Origin: Odontocerum albicorne
Lineage: Eukaryota; Arthropoda; Insecta; Trichoptera; Odontoceridae
Reading direction: 5' to 3'
Assembly: GCA_949825065.1 (NCBI GenBank)
Contig: OX463842.1
Span: 29,930,475 to 29,994,474 of the forward strand
DNA: 64,000 nucleotides
Positions 58,801 to 64,000 of this stretch are shown piece after piece. Both the position numbers and the translations under genes were made by a program. A model generated the notes under the pieces. That model was not told the origin of the DNA, made no database searches, and saw only the letters and a program-made list of their open reading frames with translations. Position 1 is the first letter of the stretch. Each line of letters opens with the position of its first letter.

Positions 58801-59689
58801 TGTCATCGTCGAAAATGTGTATATCAAAATACCTAAAAAAACTATGTTACATATTTTATCAAACTTACTTGAAATAAAATAAATATACATTTGTCTTGTT
58901 TCGAGACTGAATAAATTTTAAATATAAAAGAAAAAATAAAATAGTGGCCTTGTAGTAATTCGGTTTTATAGCAATTACATTTTAAACGTTAAATATCATT
59001 ATTCTATAGGGATCAATAAAATGACATGTTTGTAAAAAAAACTCGCGTCGTACACAACTCCTTGAAATAAGATAAAAGAAAATAATTCGTCTTCCTCAAA
59101 ATACAAGTCAGTTAAAAACGAAACGACTTCACATAAAGTAATTCAAAAATGATTTAATTTTCTCTTCTTAACTTATGATAGACATGATCTCTATAAATAA
59201 GAAACAATGAAGCAATCCCCAAGTAAGATATACATATATTGTAAATATTTATTTAATCTTAAATCGTTCTGAAGTTATCTCGATTGAGAATAAAGTGTTA
59301 TACTGAAAACTGTCACTCACAAATCAGTTGTAAAATTTTGAGAATTTGAAGTTGAAAAATATGCAATAAAAATACATTTTCGCATTTTAAAATTTTGTCA
59401 CCCACGCAATTGAAGTCTAAAGACATTAATTATATTTAAAATATACATTTAAGCAAATTATTGAGGTTAAACTACAAACTCCTAGCAAACTGTGGACAAT
59501 AATTAATTACGTATATTTATAGTATGTGCATTTAATGTGGCTCTAAAACAGCTTGAGAAATGGCAATAATTCATTAAGTTTACAAGATGTGCCGGATTAC
59601 GTAACGAACTGAACAGGCAACTACCTAGCGGCCGAAAGAAGCAGACGTCAAAACGATTATTTTCTCTTTAAAAGTTTTCTGAATTAAAT
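58801..59689. other. AT-rich stretch with no gene recognised
   Basis: Nothing recognised. Confidence 0.45.
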
Positions 59690-60425
59690 AAATAAATACA
59701 GGTTTATTGATAGCAACATAGTATGTACATAATACATTTAGACACATTTCAAGAACACATTAAAAAACAGAAGCTATCAAAAGGTCTGGGCTCATCTAAT
59801 AACACCCCCCCCCCCCCGGCCAAGATACACCCCAACAATATAGGGCGAGCCCAGCCACGGGGACACCAGATGTTTTTCAGCCCAGACCCTTGAAAACGTA
59901 GAACAAAAAGATAAAAAAAACACAGAAAATAAATAGATGACAAAAAAAAACATTCAAGAGAGAAGACATTAAAAGGTCCGGGTTCATCCCACAAACCTTC
60001 CCCCGGCCGAGATACACCCCACCAATGTAGGGCGAGCCCGACCGCAAGGACATCTGGGAGCTTCCTTCCCACACCCCCGCATATCTAAATTAAAGAATAA
60101 ATAAAAAAACAAAAACGTATGGCAGAAAACAAAAAAAAAGTAAAGCCACATATACCACCTCATGTTAACTGTCAGCAAGAACGAAAAAAAGAAAAGCCTC
60201 AAAGGAGTCCCAATTTTATAAAATGACAAATGGGAAATGAAATAGTTGAAACAACATTGAAATAGTTAGGCAGTAATACATTGAAATAGTTAAGCAGTTT
60301 TAAAAGAATGAATGAGAAGATAACGCACAAACACGTACGCACAATCCCCGATTCACCACCAGCGAAAAGAGAGAAAAGAAAGAAAAAGAAAAAAAAAGCA
60401 AATAAGAGACCTATTAACCAATTAC
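59690..60425 (-). repeat. Retroelement family C, longest copy, with internal 192-bp duplication
   Basis: The 3' end (forward left) has TTTATT, i.e. AATAAA on the minus strand, at 59703-59708 after a TAAATAAATACA tail. The block AAGGTCTGGGCTCATC to GGGACACCAG recurs 192 bp further on as AAGGTCCGGGTTCATCCCAC and following, so the element contains two direct units. The other copies show one unit each. A C13 homopolymer at 59805-59817 may be misassembled. Minus-strand frames of up to 107 codons have no known domain, although the repeated CPRGxARPxLLGC(I/L) peptide is notable. Confidence 0.72.
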
Positions 60426-60427
60426 AT

Positions 60428-60490
60428 ACATACCAACACGTTTCCCTCTCGGGATAGGTAGAGATAACAGAGCGCCAGACTTTAATTACA
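60428..60490 (-). repeat. Non-LTR retrotransposon 3' tail
   Basis: CATACATACCAACACGTTTC CCTCTCGGGATAGGTAGAGA matches the beginning of the relic at 31760 (CATACATACCATCAGGCCAT TTCCCTGTCGGGGAAGGCAG AGAGG). It is the last few codons and tail of that LINE clade. Confidence 0.6.
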
Positions 60491-60639
60491 TAATCTAGTT
60501 TGTCGTATCTTTGTTAGTCTGTTATGTGTTCTTGTCAAATTTGAAGTATACTACTCGTATATACGAGTATAAAAATACGAGTCAGTGAAAAAAATTATGT
60601 CTTTAAACTACTTTCTAGCCGGCGTACTTCATTATTTTA

Positions 60640-61625
60640 TTATTTTATGCACAGACTTATACACGATATATCTGCCGGATTGATAGATAAACAACATTTT
60701 TTTCCAATAAACCAGCTTATATTGCATACATTTAATTGTTTTAATCCATGACAGATATTACAAAAAAATTTCAAGTACAAAAATAAATGAATATCTAAAT
60801 AATAATGGTAGAAATCGAAAAAAAGAGTTAGTTCAAGAATAAGGAAGGGAAACAATGAAACATTTGGATTAAAGGATATTCTGAGTAATGTAGATTTTTT
60901 CAATTCTCTCTTTAACGTAGTAAGTAAGGGCGGTGTACATCTAAATACTCTTGGAAGCCCGCGCCACATCCGCGACGAGTGAAATTCAATTGATGTTGTG
61001 TAAAATGAGGGATGGTGTGTTGGTATGCAAAGAATTCTCTCATCGCCTGATCGAAGAGAGCACCCGTGATTTTTTTCGCGCAGATATGAAGAAAAATTGC
61101 GATTGTTAAACACGCAATATAATATCGACAGAACGTGAAGGTTACTCAACTATTTGTTTTAACTCATTGAAGTCGATTCCGAAACGCGGATACGTGATCA
61201 TACTTCTTTAGGTGATATATGATATAGGACGCAAACATTTTGGAGTCTCTCCAACTTATCGATCATCTCCTCATTGGCATCCAATTAACATACGTCCCCG
61301 TAATCAAGTAATGAAAGTAAAAGATATAGGGACAGTTGTATTCTTAAAACAAGCAGAATATTACGCATCTTCTTAAAATAATGTAGAGAAGTAAAGATTT
61401 TGCAGCTCAACACGGATACAAGATTACGCTTTATCAGGTTTCCCTCAATAAGGAATCTAAGATTGTTGACCTGTGAAGAATACCGAATCACAGAATCATC
61501 AATTTTAATATAAGAAAAATGAAGTGCGGATTTTGTCAGGAGACCTCGACTTTCTATGACAAATGATAGTGAATTTAGATAATTCGCGAGAAAATAGTTT
61601 TTTAGACAACTGCGTGTCATTGTAT
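60640..61625 (-). pseudogene. Jockey-like LINE, C-terminal half of the reverse transcriptase protein
   Basis: The minus-strand frame at 61620-61285 contains IDDSVIRYSSQVNNLRFLIE then GNL, the VxNLGxxxDxxL block. FTSLHYFKKMRNILLVLRIQ and LSLLDYGDVCW (the LPxLDYGDVxY motif) follow. After frame changes MIDKLERLQNVCV, LKKYDHVSAFR and, from 61128 on, HVLSILYCVFNNRNFSSYLR lead to the C-terminal SFYTTSIEFHSSRMWRGLPR followed by VFRCTPPLLTTLKRELKKS. These are standard parts of jockey/CR1-like non-LTR proteins. The catalytic palm lies upstream and is missing. Frameshifts near 61150-61290 kill it. The 3' non-coding part runs to about 60640. Confidence 0.87.
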
Positions 61626-63085
61626 ATAGAAATTAATCGAAAACTTTAACTTTATTACACAAACTTATAATCATTACCGACTTACTATTTTTTCAGTCAT
61701 TCTAAAGATGCTCATTTAGTGAAACCGCTAAATGCACAAAAAATTTGTAAAATTGAATCAAATAAACGTTTTGTTTTAAGTATGCATTTCTGCATATAAT
61801 GGAGCCCCACCAATAATTTTAGTCAAGAATTTATTAATAACTTCCAAACTAGCCCAGCACCATTACGATAACTAAACAGCTTATTTAATATATTTTATTA
61901 CAACGTTCTAATGACATTTTTGATACAAAATTAAAAAAAAAACAACAACATATAGAATTTAACTTTGACATATAAGCAGTTCTATACAATAAGAAAAAGC
62001 TATACAAGTCTAACAACACAGCAAAGCAAATCCATACAATTCAATAATTTATCCCGGTAAGAACAACTTCTTTACTTCAATTCTGTAAGTAATAAAAATC
62101 CATTCAATGCCCATATTGATATCCCAATCTATGCAGTCTTGTTATGCAAGAGTTATATATTATTTGCAAGCACTTCACTATGGAACAACACATTTTGCCG
62201 AGTGAACCTACAAGGAACGCATACCATGACAAGCTAAGTTAGGTTCGGACTATTGAAATACGAGATGACAGTCCTAAACAATTATTATAGAAATATTTTT
62301 TTCAGTATTACTAAAATCGTAAGTTAGTAAAATGATGTCTCAAGGCGCATGAAGACCTACGGTAGGTCCTATTTCCAAGTGGTTGTACAAAAAGGGCCCA
62401 TTGTCTCTAGTTGTTTACGGCATGCCCGTTGCCCACTCCACTCTGTTGTATGAATTAGCATTGACCGTAATATTCGCAAACAAAGAGCGAGCTATCGGCC
62501 GCAAACTGCGTTCAATTTTATTACTGCCATTGCGGCATGATTTAAGCATACTGATTAGAAATCGATAGTCACGCTTGTATATTTCTTTAAATACAAAGTA
62601 CTACCAACACATGAATTCATGCTGCCTACGAAATCATTTTAGAAAAAAAATCGAAATTCTACTGTAAATAATATCTCTAAAATAGAATACTCTATTCTTT
62701 ACAAATTGAACGTAGTTAAGAATCGAAGAAATAAATAATAAAGTTTTTTTCCTGTAGATAATAACGTTCCTTAATTTTGCTATTTAACCAATGAAAATAT
62801 TAAATAATATTTTTTTTAAATTCTGGAAAAAGGTGGCAACAAAGACTGTTGGAGAGGAAAGGCAATAAATCGTCAGAAGTGCAGTGGTATCATCGAGGAA
62901 GCTTGAGTTCTAAAAAAAATCATATGTACTCGTATATCGGAAATAGTACTTTAATATGGTCTTCGTAGTCCCATCAATACCAAGCAACGTGACCCACAAA
63001 TTTATTGCCAAATTTATGATATGTGATTTTCTTGGGAAAAATAGTTCGGTGGTTTCCCATTACCATTGTAGAAATGTTTCGGTAT
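61626..63085. other. Unassigned stretch
   Basis: GACCTAC-G-GTAGGTC forms a small perfect inverted repeat at 62354-62368. The patch at 62340-62570 is richer in G+C and contains a 61-codon frame without recognisable motif. Nothing else was seen. Confidence 0.45.
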
Positions 63086-64000
63086 ACAGGTAGTCGTCGA
63101 CTTACGACCTACGCGACTTACGACTGTTCGAATTTACAACCACAATCCGCGATCGGTATTATAAGCATTTTTAAACCCTTCCGAAATGTCTACAACAAGG
63201 AAAATGTGAATTTCTCAACGTGCCAAGAAACAATGAAAGGCTATTGATTTGAAAACAAAAATGATGGTAATTAAGTAGTACGAAGGAGGAAAAAAAGTAT
63301 CTACCGGAGCAAATTTTTAATGGGGATGAAACGGAATTATTCTGTAAACGAATGCCAACACGCGTTTACATCCATATAGAAACCAAAAGCATGTCTGAAT
63401 TAAAAACTTAAAAAAATAGGTTGACTCTGCTGCTTGGCGGAAACATCGCGGGTTTCAAACTCAAGCCTTTAGTAATTTATCAATCAGAAAATCCGCGAGC
63501 ATTCAAAAATGTAAACAAGCACACACTGCCCGTATACTTTCGTTCCAAACAAAAAACATGGATGACGAAGACCCTATTTGAAGACTGATTCGTGAATTGT
63601 TTTATTCCTCAAGTTCATGAATATTGTGTGGAGAATAAAATTCCTTTTAATATTTTGATGCTCTTAGATAATGCACCTGGACATCCACCCAATCTGATCT
63701 TCATCCTAATGTGAAAGATATTTTTTTGCCGCCAAATACAACTCCACTCATTCAGCCCATGGGCCAAGGCTATAATGTTACGTTTAAGGCTAACTATCTC
63801 AGAATAACTTATAGATGCTGACACAGAGCTATCGTTGCGAGAGTTCAGGAAGTAGTACGATTTTCTTAGGTGTACCAAAAATATCGCTCTTGCCTGGGAG
63901 GCTGTGACAAAGAAGTGCATGAATGGTATCTGGGAAAATTGTGATGAGCGTTACGCAAATATTGGAAGAATTCGATAGTGAACAAGAACTTGAAGTTATA
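63086..64000 (+). mobile_element. Tigger/pogo-like DNA transposon, internally deleted, running off the window
   Basis: The left end reads CAGGTAGTCGTCGACTTACG ACC with following ACTTACGACTGTTCG, a CAGG-starting terminal repeat of the Tigger type. It lies about 100 bp before the start of a recognisable transposase. The right terminal repeat is beyond the window end. Confidence 0.75.
63187..64000 (+). pseudogene. Tigger-like (DDE, CENP-B/jerky family) transposase pseudogene
   Basis: A degenerate N-terminus MSTTRKM, then KAIDLKTKMMVIK, a TAG, and YEGGKKVS, is the start of the CENP-B-type helix-turn-helix. It then jumps directly to LPEQIFNGDETELFCKRMP, the first catalytic Asp at 63325-63327. About 200 residues are missing. 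The DDE core continues with LLLGGNIAGFKLKPLVIYQS, ENPRAFKNVNKHTLPVYF, the second catalytic block MLLDNAPGH (Asp at 63667-63669), a single-base frameshift, then FLPPNTTPLIQPMGQG. In active relatives the last motif is IQPMDQG, so the third catalytic Asp is replaced by Gly (GGC at 63762-63764). NIALAWEAVTKKCMNGIWEN near 63878-63940 is the C-terminal region. Several stops are present, and the copy runs off the window. Confidence 0.9.

Noticed and set aside
59749..60072. A 107-codon membrane-like protein on the minus strand
   Set aside because: The sequence is repeat family C. The frame is not kept in the copies at 51640 and 53356, and a C13 run within it is suspect.

Overview
The window looks like a piece of an AT-rich arthropod nuclear genome, most probably an insect. 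Several families of mariner transposase, a Tigger/pogo-like transposase, RTE-like and jockey-like non-LTR retrotransposon fragments, tRNA-derived SINEs and long (TA)n arrays sit in single-copy AT-rich DNA. The species cannot be named from this. I found no convincing host protein-coding gene, no real tRNA or rRNA gene, and no CRISPR array or operon. Apart from one mariner transposase with an intact catalytic domain (about 30.67-31.35 kb), every coding signal is a broken mobile-element relic. The (TA)n and minisatellite arrays give long open frames that are not genes.

Layout. 0-5 kb: a mariner relic cut off by a LINE fragment, unassigned AT-rich DNA, then five copies of a 90-bp repeat (4391-4838). 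5-13 kb: tRNA-derived SINEs, short LINE relics and dispersed repeats. 13.9-15.9 kb: two (TA)n arrays and a 36-bp minisatellite. 16.7-17.7 kb: an internally deleted mariner with both terminal repeats. 20-31.5 kb: SINEs, LINE tails, a cluster of hairpins at 23.2 kb, a direct repeat interrupted by another repeat, and a mariner inserted into a further copy of that same inserted repeat, so that the empty site is also in the window. 31.7-37.7 kb: a LINE fragment with the reverse transcriptase YADD box, a 270-bp MITE with long inverted repeats, and Tigger-like terminal sequence. 40-50 kb: many tRNA-headed SINEs and LINE 3' ends. 50-54 kb: a hAT-like MITE with an 8-bp target duplication, then an RTE-like LINE fragment abutting a 486-bp (TA)n array, both apparently lodged inside another retroelement. 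55-58 kb: AT-rich and unassigned. 58-61.6 kb: jockey-like LINE relics and a second copy of the retroelement seen at 51-54 kb. 63.1-64 kb: a Tigger-like relic, running off the window, whose third catalytic Asp is replaced by Gly.

The elements do not form a pathway; the window is a layered record of insertions. Its most informative parts are the nested insertions with paralogous empty sites, the SINE families that share one tRNA-like head but have different bodies, and the MITEs. SINE and repeat letters (A-H) are my own labels, based on similarity seen by eye within this window. I did not find a new multi-gene biological system.
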